Assembly: GCA_018398805.1 (NCBI GenBank)
Contig: JAGFBZ010000363.1
Coordinates: 1,302,001-1,366,000 of the forward strand
Length of the DNA: 64,000 nt
From: Hirundichthys speculiger
Taxonomy: Eukaryota > Chordata > Actinopteri > Beloniformes > Exocoetidae
Reading direction: 5' to 3'
The position numbers and the translations under genes were made by a program. Under the pieces are notes generated by a model, which was not told the origin of the DNA, searched no databases, and worked only from the letters and a program-made list of their open reading frames with translations. Below are positions 1 to 10,634 of this stretch, in pieces. Every line of letters begins with the position of its first letter. The stretch's first letter is position 1.

Positions 1-1
1 A

Positions 2-64
2 ATGGAGCGTTACCCCACATCCTTTATTCCCACTGCTGTTAGACTGTACAACTCCACAGTTTAG
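2..64 (+). CDS. C-terminal tail of the L2-like LINE reverse-transcriptase protein (partial)
   Basis: The frame from base 2 to the TAG at 62-64 reads through a S-F-I-P-T-A-V-R-L-Y-N-S motif. This is the characteristic C-terminus of the polyprotein of L2-like fish LINEs, a few residues before the stop. The catalytic and endonuclease domains would lie upstream, beyond the window edge. Whether the whole protein is intact cannot be judged from 20 codons. Confidence 0.7.
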   Translation: MERYPTSFIPTAVRLYNSTV

Positions 65-271
65 CTGTAGCTCCTCCTTAACTTCCTTTATTTTTCTCTC
101 TTTTCACTCCACTAACAGGCTGGTGCAATAACTATGCCAAAGCTCACATGAAACCCCCAACTCCTCCAATTCTTATATTATTATGAATATAGCCTGTATT
201 TCTTTTATTTTGTATATTGTATTTTATTTTAGTTTTTTTGTTGTTAATTTAACAGTTTGTTTTTTTCTTAA

Positions 272-296
272 TTTTTTTTTTTTTTTTTTTTTTTTT
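272..296. repeat. T homopolymer (about 25 bases)
   Basis: Uninterrupted T run inside the 3' untranslated part of the LINE at the left edge. Confidence 0.95.
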
Positions 297-534
297 GTGG
301 TTTTATATTGTCTTGGGAGCTGCTTTATCACGTGAATTTCCCCACTATGGGATCAATAAAGTGTGATCTTATCTTATCGTACTTTGTCTTTACCATTAAC
401 TCTCTCCCTTATCTCAAGTTGACAAAGGTTGAAATGGTTCAGGGAAGACATGGCAAGGAGAGAGCGAAGGGTCTTTAGGAAGCTGTTTACAGTCCTTCTG
501 TTTTCTAAGTAAGTTCTGAAGACATCCAGGACCC

Positions 535-1520
535 ACGGCAGTTTCGTCATGGGGTTGGAGTTGAGGATACCATCATACACCTGCCTCAATGAACTCACAG
601 TCATCTGGACAAAGCAGGCAGCACTGAGAGGATCATGTTCTTCGATTTTCCAGTATATTTAACACCATCCAGCCTGTTTTACTATGAAAGAAACAAAAGA
701 CACAGGTGGATGCCTACCTGGCTACCTCACAAAGAGACCACAGTTTGTGAGACTGAATGGTTGCAAGTCTGACCAGATTGTCAGGAGCACAGGAGCACCA
801 CAGGGGACTGTACTCTCACCATTCTGCTTAACCCCGTACACCTCAGACTTCCAGTATCAGTCTTTGTCCTGTCATCTGCAGAAACAATCAGATGACTCTG
901 CGGTTGTGGGGTGTATCAGTGATGGACAATAGACAGAGAACTAGTGGACCGCTTTGTGGTATGGCGTGGGAATAATCATCTCATCTTAAATGTCAAGAAA
1001 ACAGAGGATATTGCGTATTTTAGGAGGACCAGGAATATATCAAACAGCATTTCCATCATGGGAGAAGAAGTGGAGGTGTTGAAGAAGTATGAAAACCTTG
1101 GTGTTCACCTGAACAACAGACTGGACTGGAGATGCAACACTGATGCTGTTTACAAGAAGGGGCAGAGCAAACTTTACTTCTTGAGGAAGCTTAGGGCCTT
1201 TAGTGTTTGCAGCAGGATGCTGGATATCTTCTATAAGTCTGTTGTGAGAATGTAATCCTATTTGCAGTCACCCGTTGAAGGAGCAGCACCAGTGACTTAC
1301 AGAAACTGAACAAACTACTAAAGAGGGCTGGCTCTGTTCTGGAGCTGATTGTGCAAAGGTGGATACTTCATAATATGAAGAACATCATGGACAACCCTGA
1401 ACATCCTCTACACAACACAGTGATTCAGCAACAGTGTCTTCAGTCAGAGGCTTCTCCAGATCTGCTGGAACATAAACTGGTACAGGAGATCCTTCCTGCC
1501 CAAAGCAAGAATCATCCATA
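535..1520 (+). pseudogene. LINE reverse transcriptase, broken
   Basis: Segments read in different frames. About 535-680 gives a G-V-E-D-T-I-I-H motif and then H-L-D-K-A-G-S-T-E-R-I-M-F-F-D-F, the region ending in catalytic motif A. 684-932 contains T-G-A-P-Q-G-T-V-L-S-P-F and a S-D-D-S-A-V-V-G catalytic motif, with both aspartates kept. 944-1255 covers the thumb, with L-G-V-H-L-N-N-R-L-D-W and a Y-K-K-G-Q-S-K-L-Y-F-L-R block. 1290-1500 gives the C-terminal K-L-N-K-L-L-K-R-A-G-S motif and onward. At least three frameshifts and several stops separate them. These motifs are those of the L2-like non-LTR group; the enzyme would copy element RNA at a nicked target. No functional product is expected. 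Confidence 0.8.
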
Positions 1521-1612
1521 ATAAATCTTCGAAGAGACTTAAATCATGCCAGCTAGTGCACAATTAATTTTCCTTCGGGGATGAAGTATATTTGAATTGA
1601 ACTGAATTTACT
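535..1612 (+). mobile_element. 5'-truncated L2-like LINE with its own 3' tail
   Basis: Decayed reverse-transcriptase coding sequence is recognisable from about 535, and the copy ends in a terminal hairpin (ttttccttcggggat, 1567-1581) and a ttgaa-type tail to about 1612. The 5' boundary is uncertain because 385-534 is too eroded to assign. The tail unit differs from that of the LINE just upstream, so these are separate insertions of related families. The piece at 13838-14266 belongs to the same family as this copy. Inactive: many stops and frameshifts, and no endonuclease domain. Confidence 0.8.
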
Positions 1613-2554
1613 TCTCTTGTTGCATTTAGACTGGAAAGCAGCAAGATATGGCACTGGAGCCATATCTTCACTACTGGCCTGTAAATGTTGTAACATTTTT
1701 GGAAAAGCAAATGTCAAACAGGGCACACACAAAATAATGGTGTGTACTGTCATTTAAACAACTGAAACTTACATGTATTTTTAACAATGCAGTTAACCAG
1801 AAACCAGAAACAGAACTAGAGCATATTAAGCCCCGCAAGTCTTGCTAGTCCAGGTTCCGTAGAAACCACAGATGATGTGATCAATCCTACCAACATTCAA
1901 TGGATGACACCTTTTTGAACATAAAAACTAACAATAATTTATGTGCAATGTGAGGGACTGCCTGTTACCAAAATCTTTGACTTACATGTTTCCCACTCAC
2001 CCATATGTATGACTGAATCTTTTTTTTTTCATTGGACAACTAACCACATGTAACAATTCCATCTCACATGTTTGTTGGATTCTTTTAATCTACTTTTAAG
2101 ACTTCATTAGACACCAAAAATCTGATGATGACTACATTCACGCTGTGGGGGATTCATGGTTCATTAAAGAGGACATGGCATGTTTTTCCATGCATTTTGA
2201 ATTATCTAAAGTGTCATTGTACACTCAGAAAGAAATGTATGAGGTGTTGTATTTCTATGCAAAATAAACACATGTATCTGAGACTTGCAAGACTTTATTT
2301 TAGGAACTTAACACACATGTCATGAGGTGGAAATTGCCTTGTTTGTTTGCCTTGCCTTTTGGCATAGACTGGCAAAAGACATCTTCCAGCTTTGTCTCAT
2401 GATGTCATCAGCCCAGCCAATAGGAGATACTGATATACCCCTTATAGCATTGAAATATACATGGGAGCCAAAAGCCAAAGTTTTGGACAGCACATCAAAG
2501 AAGGATTAATCAGCTTCTGTTTTTTTTACAAATTGTTTTGTTTTTCTTTCCATA
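1613..2554. other. No gene recognised
   Basis: AT-rich sequence with short open frames on both strands but no recognised domain, no repeat that I can name and no element ends. It may include upstream parts of whatever carried the THAP fossil that follows. Confidence 0.6.
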
Positions 2555-2824
2555 ATGTCTTTGAAGAAATGTGTAATTAGTTGTGAGGATGCAACAAACA
2601 TTTTTTCAGTTCCCCAAAGACCAAAAAACCAAGGATCAGTGGAAGCAGTTTGTTTTTCTGAGCCAGCATCACATCAGAGTTGTGCAAATGCATTTATTCT
2701 AAGAGTCAATAAGACACTGGCTTTTTAAGCAGACTTACGTCGAAAGCCGACTGTGACATTGGAATATCTTGAGCCTAAACCGCTAGCAGTAAGGACTACT
2801 GTTTCATATGACACTTTGTATTGA
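2555..2824 (+). pseudogene. THAP-type zinc-finger domain, broken
   Basis: The ATG at 2555 opens M-S-L-K-K-C-V-I-S-C-E-D, a typical THAP start with C-x3-C. A one-base shift after about residue 20 then gives P-K-D-Q-K-T-K-D-Q-W-K-Q-F-V-F, the basic P-K-x(n)-W block of THAP domains. Further on, tgtgcaaatgcatt would read C-A-K-H after removing one base, which is the expected C-x2-H zinc ligand pair. Downstream the frame reaches a stop at 2822-2824. THAP domains bind DNA and occur both in host regulators and in P-element-like transposases, so the source could be either. At least two indels make it non-functional. No transposase domain or terminal repeats were seen beside it. Assigned by eye. Confidence 0.6.
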
Positions 2825-3451
2825 TAGTTGGTGATTGCATATATTTTTGTGTCAATATCATTGGTAGATGAGGTCTAAAGTAAGCATGGGGTCTAGCAGT
2901 AATTTGTACTGCTAAATTTGATCATTGGACCACCAAAATCTATCCAGTTGTTTTTTATTTAGTTTATTTTCTAAAGCCACATAGAAACATATAGTTGCTC
3001 ATACAAGTTACTGAGTTTGCTTTTAAGACACCCGTATGCATTTCACCTTTTTTTTACAAATAAAATCAATCCAATCTTTGTTGCTGCTTCGCTGTATGGT
3101 TTGGAATTATTCTTTATTGTGGTTTGGTTCTGCTGAAGTTCTGCGTTCACCAGCGTTAAGTCAATTTATCACAGATTGTGACTGAGTTGTGATCTTCCAT
3201 GAAGCTCCCAAGCCCCTCAAGGAAACAAGGCAGAAATTTGAAAAATAAGTGCCATAGTGATGACAAATATGGCTGGAAATGACCACCTGATGTCCACTTA
3301 AACACTGTATTCCATTAAGAAAAAAAAGAAAGAAAAAGAAGTGCTTCTGTGGCTGATTAAAATGTAAATCAGTCATTGCATATCCTTTTCAAACATGTTT
3401 CATTTCAGTTTTTCTTTTAAAGTAAGATGAGATGGCAGAACCTCTAAAATG
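2825..3451. other. No gene recognised
   Basis: AT-rich, with T runs and no recognised domain in six frames. The remainder of the THAP gene, if it was ever here, is not visible. Confidence 0.6.
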
Positions 3452-3718
3452 TAGGGCTCTATGGAATCCACGATCACGGAATCGCGGACGGAATCGCGGA
3501 ATTGGAGATTAAAAATGGAAGAGACTTTAAATGCGCAATATAACAGAACTGAAAGGCAATTTGCGTAAAAAAAGTTTTTTTTTTTTCTCTCAGACTAAAA
3601 GTAACTTTTCTTTCGAGAAAATGTTCCAAGAGGGGTCACTAAAAGGTGGGGACACTCTAGCTTCTCTGCCCCCTCCTGCCCCTGCTTTCCTCATTAACAA
3701 AAAAACAAAAACACGTCG

Positions 3719-4118
3719 ATGCGGCCACCTGAGAAACCGGCGAAGAAGCAAAGGAACGAGCAGCTCACTCCCAGGTACAGGGCAGAGCAGCTTCTCTGAG
3801 ATTATTATGTGTCTGGCAATTCAGAATTCTGCAAGTTTTGCCAGCACACGATTGAATGGACATGAAAATATACGTGGATCGAGGATACAAGGATCACTTT
3901 CCATCCATCCATTAGCTCCCGCTTGCTCTGGAGTTGGCTCGTGGGGGCAGCAGCTTCAGCAGAGAGGCCCAGACCTCCCTCCCCCCGGCCGCTTCCACCA
4001 GGCCAGCTGAGAGATATCATCTCTCCAGCGTGTCCTGGTCTGCCCCATGGTCTTTGTATGGGGATCATTTAATGAGTGAAAAGCACAAACATGAAAAGGC
4101 GAGAGTCACTCACTGAGC
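3719..4118 (+). pseudogene. CGGBP1-like / BED zinc-finger protein, broken and interrupted
   Basis: ATG at 3719 starts M-R-P-P-E-K-P-A-K-K-Q-R-N. After an in-frame TGA comes E-F-C-K-F-C-Q-H-T-I-E-W-T, supplying the C-x2-C ligand pair of a BED-like finger. A frameshift leads into V-D-R-G-Y-K-D-H-F, where the frame is cut by the LINE tail at 3901-4061. On the far side the target duplication restores D-H-L-M-S-E-K-H, giving the H-x5-H pair. The domain order (basic N-terminus, C-x2-C, tryptophan, K-D-H, S-E-K-H) is that of CGGBP1-like and other hAT-derived fingers that bind DNA. Two stops, a frameshift and an insertion show it is dead. Confidence 0.6.
3901..4061 (-). mobile_element. Short 3' end of a LINE with an (ATGG)n tail, inserted in the zinc-finger fossil
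   Basis: On the minus strand the segment reads T-R-T-R-W-R-D-D-I-S-Q-L-A-W, the C-terminal end of a fish non-LTR element family. Next come the tgctgcccccacga stretch and a tail of tggatggatgg (ccatccatccatt on the plus strand, 3901-3913). The insertion is flanked by ggatcactt (3891-3899) and ggatcattt (4062-4070), a 9-bp target-site duplication with one mismatch. Severe 5' truncation is usual for such LINEs. The family is very common in fish, and its clade (probably RTE/Rex3-like) is my guess. Confidence 0.65.
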
Positions 4119-4246
4119 TAAACTCAAAGAGGCTGACAATTATGTATTTAAACGGTGATGTCTGTAATAGCTGGAACACCTAAAGAAAAAAACAAAAATA
4201 CACAGGCACATCAGCCCGTCAGCTATAGTAAATATACTTTTTTCTG

Positions 4247-4316
4247 TTATCAGACACACAGTTTGTCATGACATACCTGAAAAATATCAGTTACGTTATG
4301 ACAAACTGTCTGATAA
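4247..4316. repeat. Hairpin-forming inverted repeat
   Basis: The left arm (4247-4273) and right arm (4295-4316) are complementary over about 22 bases. A three-base bulge in the left arm is the only large defect, and the loop is about 21 bases. The core is agtttgtcat against atgacaaact. The size fits a microRNA-like precursor or a tiny foldback element; nothing in the sequence decides between them. Confidence 0.75.
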
Positions 4317-7300
4317 AAGAAGAAATTAAACAAACTAAAACGATTAGTTTACTGTTGTTGAAATTTCTTTTTTGCACTTTAAATGGATTTTACCAATTTA
4401 AATTATTTTTTTTCTTAGTTATTTATTACATAGAAAAAACTTGATTTTTTTTTTGTTTGTCAAAAAAAAATGTTTTGTTGGACACAATATGTTTAAAAGT
4501 ATAAAAACATTAAAGTTTACAGTTATAATTGCAAAAATTGTCTATATTTCATTACTTTATATACTGTCTTGGGGTTAAATTTGCATAAATTGCTTAAAAC
4601 AGAATTCTCAAAAATTAAAAACCGAAAAACACAGAAAATGAAAAACATTAAAACAGAATTTGAGAAAAAAATGAAATGGATTTCAAAGGGCCTTAAAAAT
4701 GTTTCTGTTGTAGGTTTGATAAGCACACTGTACACAAGACATAATAATAATTTATTCATACTAATTCAACCTTTTTTCCAACTGTGTCAGAGGTGCGCAG
4801 CACACCTGCGGCCACTATGCCATCCTGCTGTGCGCACTCAATATGTATATGAGACAAAAAATCTTAAAAAAAGAAAAAAATAATAGTAACTTTCTTGGAG
4901 GTCATAATAAGAAGAGCAAGACTGGAATAGACAAATAAGTGAGGGGAGGACGAGTGAGTCAATCTCGCTATCTCCCCTGACAGCTGTTTCCATCTAACAA
5001 GCATGCAAGCACGCTCATTTCAAAGCACTAGTAGCAGAGTGCATGGTGTCAATTGAAATGATACCTAACACATGCAAGATGAAACAATTTTGCAGCTTCA
5101 AAGATGGTTCAAAACCAGGACATAGAGCGTTATGAGTTTAGCGTGAGCTTGCTCCTACACACGTGAAAAATGTGCGCACGTGCACACACACTGAGATGAA
5201 AACACATTTATTTCGGTAACACGGAATGCCAGAAGCTTAAAATGTTACATTAAGGATTTAAAGTAGGATATTGGTTTCTGAGTGATAAGTGCGGCATGGA
5301 AAAATTGAGAATGACCCTGTGGACAGTTTTTCTACTGAAATTCTGCCTTTGTTAACATTGTTATTAAAGATGAAGAAAAGTTCTGATGGATCATACAAAT
5401 AGCAAGTGATGGAGCATTTTCTTCAACCCAATTAAGTCTTTATCATATGATTAAGGAAACTAATAAATCTTACACTTTATATTTCAAAAGTCAGCATTTC
5501 ACATTAACATTAAGCAACAAATTCAAAAGAAATCCAACCTTGCGGCAGGCTTTTTCCTCTTCACCAAAAATGACAGTGTGAAAATTATTATTAAGTTTGT
5601 TTTTTTAGACTTTCTTTGTTTGCATAAGGAAAAAGATAAATTTGTTTCGATATTCCCTCTGAGAACCCATCACAATTATGCTATTTTAAAAAAAAAGAAA
5701 AGGCAAGCAAAACCAATTAATTTGCTGCACGATCCAAACTAGCCCCTGGAAACTTGGTAAAAATGGAGTAATGAATCTGTTTGTTTACAATACCAAAAAA
5801 GCTCATGCAGTTTTTGTTGCACTCGATAGCTCACACACTGTGGCTGCCTTTGCTAGCCAGACTACAGTACTCTACATAAACTGACAGAACAGAGCACTGC
5901 CTGTAAGGCTGCAACGATGACAAGAAGAAAAAAAAAGGTAAACAAGGATTGATGGCAGACTGATGAAAAAGTAGAGGGATGCAGGAATGTAATGTGTGAG
6001 GAAGCTGAAGTGGGTGTGGGAGAGACTGTCTGGAACTTGTTCCAGATTTAAAGGTGAGACAGCTAAATAAAGCTCAGATTAGGACTGTGCTCACTATGAA
6101 TGAGTGTTTATTAGCGGGTGCTCCAGCACATGACCCTCTGCCACATTGATGGAAATACACCAGAACAGTGGAGAGAAGCAGGAGGAGGGAAACAAGAGTT
6201 TATGAATATGCCAGAATTTGGAGATAGAAAATGGAGCAAAATGTCCATGAACTGGCTTATTTCTACTCCTGGGATCAAGAGCTACATAAAAAGAACTGAC
6301 ATTTCTAATAGGTTTTCTGAAAAAGTCAGTTTGAAGGTCAATTTTCAGGGATCTTGACGATGCTATGTTGGCAGGAGGTGACTCCTACTAGATCATGCTA
6401 ACTTATAATACTAATTAATTTCGTCGTGTTTTTTTAGATCAAATCTGCCCATGTTCCTAACTTTAGATGTCAATGCGAAAACGAGATCTGAAATGGGCAT
6501 GGCTGAAGCTTAAACAAATACTTGTGGAGCTCTGACTGCACAATGCTGCATGACCCAGGGAGCTTGTTTGCTTACCAGTCCCAGTCTTTGGTGGGACCTG
6601 CAGTAGAGCACGGTCAACCACCCAATCACTACTAATTGGTCACCTTGAAGGGTTCTGGAATAGTCCAGAGCATCCAGCCTGAGGACCTGACTGCCTACTG
6701 CAAGAGCTAAAAGCCAACAACCTCGAGACTGCCTGGCCAGATGTCCTAGGGTTAGCCCTGTCTAGCAGCTTTTGACCAGGGGTGACGGTAGCTGCTTCCA
6801 AGATCTTAGCTAAGCTTGACCCCGGGATTCTTCCAGGCCAACCCAGAGACAGTCGCAGCTGTCTGCTGGTACATGGTAACAGCACAACAAGCCATATTAG
6901 AATGATAATACTCTGTTGGGTTTTTATTCATAGTTCAAGAAGTCAAGTTCACTGAGAGAACAGCCAAAGGCTGTGAGCCGATCAGCAGACTTCAAAGCCA
7001 GCTGGTTGTAATTAATGCAACTGACAGGACAAAAAGCCACATTATCTTTAAAACAAGAGAAGCTATCTTCGCTCTTAATTCACAGCTCAAATGTCAAGTT
7101 CACCAATAATGCTAAGCGCTTAGTAGTTAAAGTGATGAGAGCTAGTTAATAACACAGTTAACATCACAGACTGCAATGCAGCTATCACTCAAAAATGCTC
7201 CTAATTATGCACACATCTGCAGATTTACAAAATTGAACCTGATTAGGTATAAAGATTATCCTGCTATGCAGTTGTTATGGATGGGAAATCTAGCCATGGT

Positions 7301-10199
7301 GACCAAAAGCATTTTTTGTACCAAGCTGCAAATAAATGTCTTTCTGCTGTAAAGTTGGACATTTTACAAGGGGGTCAGTGGAGCTCCTTCTGGTCATTCA
7401 ATAAACTGCAGCTTTCCCTACATCTGCCCTTTGCTTCGCATGCAAGCTCTGACAGTGTGACGTAAAGACATTTTAAATGACTAGTGAATGAGCAGTGGTT
7501 GTAAAGCTAGATACAGCCAACTAACAGTGTGATCGTCTCTGTGTCTTGTCTAATCAGGAGCCACGGTGCCTGCTCTGAGCTTCCAGTGATTACAGCTCAG
7601 CAGCCAGGCTTGACAACACACAGGCAGAGTGTAATCAAGTCAGAGAGAGAGAGGTATAATCAGCATTTCCCCTCTAATCAGCCCCAAAATCACTGTCTCT
7701 AATCTGTAGCCAGCCATTGATGGGTTTGATTGATAGGATGGATTTGTTATCTGGCTGTGGGGGTCTGCAGGGAGCAGAACAACAAGCAAGAGCATGAGAC
7801 ACACTCAGCTTATCAGCTATCGCTACATTTGTTACCGCTTCCCCTGTTGAACAAGCAGAGCTTTTCCTCACAGGCTACGACCGCAGCTCTCTTCTCATTT
7901 ATCATACAGAAGAATTAAATGTGGACACTTCAAAGTACTTCCACACACAAAGGTCCCGGGGGGCATGTGTTTTCTCCCTGTTTATAATCGAAAGGTTCTA
8001 TCCATCACTGGTTGTTTGTGACGCATACACAAACCACAGCAACTATTTTTGTGAATGTATATATACTTCAATTTGAAATAGGCTGTTTGATTTTTATGCA
8101 TTAATGACTGTCATATGCATGACTGTATTTGTGATTTGTGAATATCAGAAGTGCAAGAAGGATAAGTGGACAGGATAATACATTTTTTAGAAAGTGAAAA
8201 CCATGACTATAGCATTTACTGCCTGCAGTTTTTATAAATCCTGCTCCTCGGCTTAAAACCAAAAATGAAAAATCCTCACCCAAATGTTCACACATAAATA
8301 GGTTCACTTTCAATGAGCATGTGATGAACGACCTCCATTGATTTTGTGCATGAAGCCAAAACAATAGAGACCAAGACAAATGCTCGGCCTGTTTAATATA
8401 GCAAGGCAGGTCTAACAGGACGTGTGCCGTTCTTATTGTGGATTTAAAGAAATGAGGCGGACAAATTCAATTAAATAAAGGCTTAATATAATTTTGACTA
8501 TATTAGAAAATAATGAATATGATTTTTATTCTCCATTTTACAAATCAATCATCTGTTTTATCAACAAAGTTCATACAGAATGAGCTATTAAAAGTCATTA
8601 AAATCTGATGCAACATTCCTGTGTCTGGTGGGCACCTCAGTTCTCAATGGGTTAAAACATTTTTTGCCAAGATATTCGACTGACACCATCTCCACCCACC
8701 AATTCCACTTAAAATAGAAGTCTCACTTCTTCCACAAACCCCAGTGAAACAGCAGAAGAGATATCAGCATAGAGATTGCCAAGATCTCTATGTAAATGAC
8801 ACATAACAGAAAAATGTTTTCTTAAAGATATTATAACCCAGTCAAAACCTCTAAAACACCAACCGACTGAGTATTACGCAGTCTAAATTAACCTTTAGGT
8901 GAGATTGTTTTGCCAACTTCTATTTGAAGGTTCAATAGTTCTCTTTTCCATTTCATGACAACTGGGAAAACTCCATCTGTTCACGCACTCCTGAATCTAA
9001 ACAAAGGGCACCTTGAGGTGACATTGCTTTTTCAACAAAATGTCTCTTGCATGTAATGATGTACCATTTCTGAATCACACAGCTCTGCTCCGACACCTTG
9101 ATCAACCAGGCAGACAACCAGAATATCAGTGAGGACTCCATGACTAACTAGAACTAAATTCCAAAGACAGGATTTGAGGATTTTAAATTCAACAAGTAAA
9201 CCTCTGAGCTTGTGCCTTAAGTGCCCTGAGCCAGTAATGCCCACCAAAGCTACAGAGCAGCAGGGAGACTCACCAGTTGCAGTAGTCAGTATGTATTTAG
9301 GGCCAAGCTGCTGCAGCAGCAGTGGCAGAGAGTCGGTGAGGGCTCTGTCCAGCGCCTAATGGGATGTTCTTGTTGTTGCCAGAGGATAACTCTCATCCTG
9401 TGTTCTGGACTACAGATCAAAGAGGGTCTAGCCTCCGCAGAGCTACCCAGGCTACAGGCAGTAAGGGGACGAAAACAGAGTTGCAAGGGTAAGTAAAGGG
9501 TAAAACAAGAAATAATGCAAGTTGCAAAGAAAGCAAACAGCTAAGGAACAAAGCAGGAAAGGAAGAACGGATGATTAAATATGGAAAAAGAAACCAACCA
9601 CATGGTGTGCCCCTCAGTTAACTCTCGCAGAGAGATTATAAGCTATTCTTCCTATTTATTTTACTTGCTTATTTTCAGGTGAATAGAAAGGGAGGTGGAA
9701 GAAAAAATACTGATAATTACTGTGAGTAGAAGCAAAACATTGGGACTGAACAAGACGGCGTCATCAAGAACATATTTGGTCAGTGGGATTCAAAGTCATT
9801 TTTTGTGAATTACTGTCCTGAAAAACAGGTAAGAGGTGTAGCTCCAAAGTTGTGGCATATATCAATAAAAGGTGGACTGAAGAATCGAGACATTTTAGTA
9901 TCCAAAGTTGGTCTGGCTTGCAACCTCAGAGCACATGTAGCACCCTGCGCCAAGAGTTAGAAGTGATATTGGTGATATTTACATGAGGTAATGTCAAATC
10001 AATGTCTAGAGTAATGAGTGACAGCCAGCTGCTACAGGTTCAATGATGCAAGCATGTTTGGTGTGATGAACATCAAGAACGAAAAAAAGCTTGATGCTGG
10101 GCGACCAGTAAAAGCCCTGTCATCTACCTGGAGGGAGAAGGACGTCTCTCCTCAGCACTGATGAAATCATCTCCACTTTTACAGTTCAACACTTTGAGT
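4317..10199. other. Long stretch without a recognised gene
   Basis: Mostly AT-rich with A and T runs. Two places stand out. 6530-6890 is clearly richer in G and C than its surroundings and is open on the minus strand over 6640-6885, but matches no family I know. 9274-9355 on the minus strand resembles a short coding exon, as listed separately. No element ends or RNA genes were seen. Confidence 0.5.
9274..9355 (-). other. Exon-like segment (unproven)
   Basis: Minus strand: AG acceptor, then 82 bp open in one frame (A-L-D-R-A-L-T-D-S-L-P-L-L-L-Q-Q-L-G), then a good donor, CTG/GTGAGT. A stop lies just upstream in the same frame, consistent with an exon edge or with chance. The acceptor lacks a pyrimidine tract, which weakens the case, and the L-L-L-Q-Q part comes from a CTG/CAG run. 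I do not recognise the peptide. Confidence 0.2.
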
Positions 10200-10576
10200 C
10201 AAACCTTTGACAAAAGAACTGTGTCAAAGGAGAGGATTGTTTCAAAGAGTTGACTAATGTGCTGCAGAAGCAGGGCTTTGTGCGTGGGATGAAAGGTAGC
10301 TTTTGAAAATGTCAGAGAAAATGAAGAGATGCATGATTCTGACACACACAGTGTCTAATGTTATGATGGCTGCAGACACTAGAGAATTCACAGTTATGGT
10401 CTATTAGACCTTACCCAAGCTTTTGATACAGCTGATTCGCAGTTCCTCACTGAAGAGGATCCACAAACTGTTGGGTATTACAGGAGCTGCTCTCAGAGGG
10501 TTCTCATCTTATCTCATCTAAAAAAACACTTCATGTTTGAGGTTGTCGTGTGGGGTTCCTCTGGGTTTTATTTTAA

Positions 10577-10578
<2 letters not shown>
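10200..10578 (+). mobile_element. LINE reverse-transcriptase fragment
   Basis: The segment carries decayed reverse-transcriptase coding sequence of an L2/CR1-like LINE, different from the family at 535-1612. It has neither end of the element and stops abruptly at the (TA)n tract that begins at 10580. Confidence 0.7.
10215..10575 (+). pseudogene. Reverse transcriptase of a second LINE family, broken
   Basis: In order: a region like the finger domain with V-S-N-V-M-M-A-A-D-T at about 10352; catalytic motif A as L-L-D-L-T-Q-A-F-D-T-A-D from 10401, with its first aspartate; after a frameshift, L-L-G-I-T-G-A-A-L-R-G-F-S-S-Y-L; then C-G-V-P-L-G-F-I-L, where the usual Q-G-S-V-L has become L-G-F-I-L. 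The double-aspartate motif and everything downstream are missing. Stops and frameshifts show that it is dead. The order and spacing of motifs leave little doubt that this is a non-LTR reverse transcriptase. Confidence 0.75.

Positions 10579-10579
<1 letters not shown>

Positions 10580-10631
<52 letters not shown>
10580..10631. repeat. (TA)n microsatellite, about 26 units
   Basis: Pure alternating TA, joining the LINE fragment on its left to the hAT element on its right. Confidence 0.97.

Positions 10632-10634
<3 letters not shown>

Larger units (their letters stand above)
1..384 (+). mobile_element. 3' end of an L2-like LINE, continuing left of the window
   Basis: The first 64 bases close a reverse-transcriptase reading frame, and the rest is a 3' untranslated region. 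It ends in a short hairpin (tttccccactatggga), an ataaag-type motif and a short-unit tail (atctt repeated). This ending is typical of fish L2-clade elements, where the hairpin plus tail is thought to be recognised by the element's own reverse transcriptase. A 25-base T run at 272-296 lies inside the UTR. The 5' part is outside the window, so element length is unknown. Clade assignment is by motif recall, not a database search. Confidence 0.75.
3452..4140 (+). mobile_element. hAT-like element relic with a CGGBP1/BED-type zinc finger
   Basis: The left end begins tagggctctatggaatcc, resembling a hAT-type terminus, followed by repeated gaatcgcgga words at 3477-3501. A zinc-finger fossil starts at 3719 and resumes after an inserted LINE tail. 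I found no matching right terminus, so the right boundary (end of recognisable coding similarity) is approximate. CGGBP1 of amniotes is known to derive from a hAT element, and this is a degraded fish relative of that type of protein. The start coordinate rests on the terminal motif only. Confidence 0.5.

Noticed and set aside
374..604. 76-codon minus-strand frame that reads like a plausible protein
   Set aside because: From about 535 it overlaps recognisable plus-strand LINE reverse transcriptase, has no splice or promoter context and matches no family I know; treated as a chance antisense frame.
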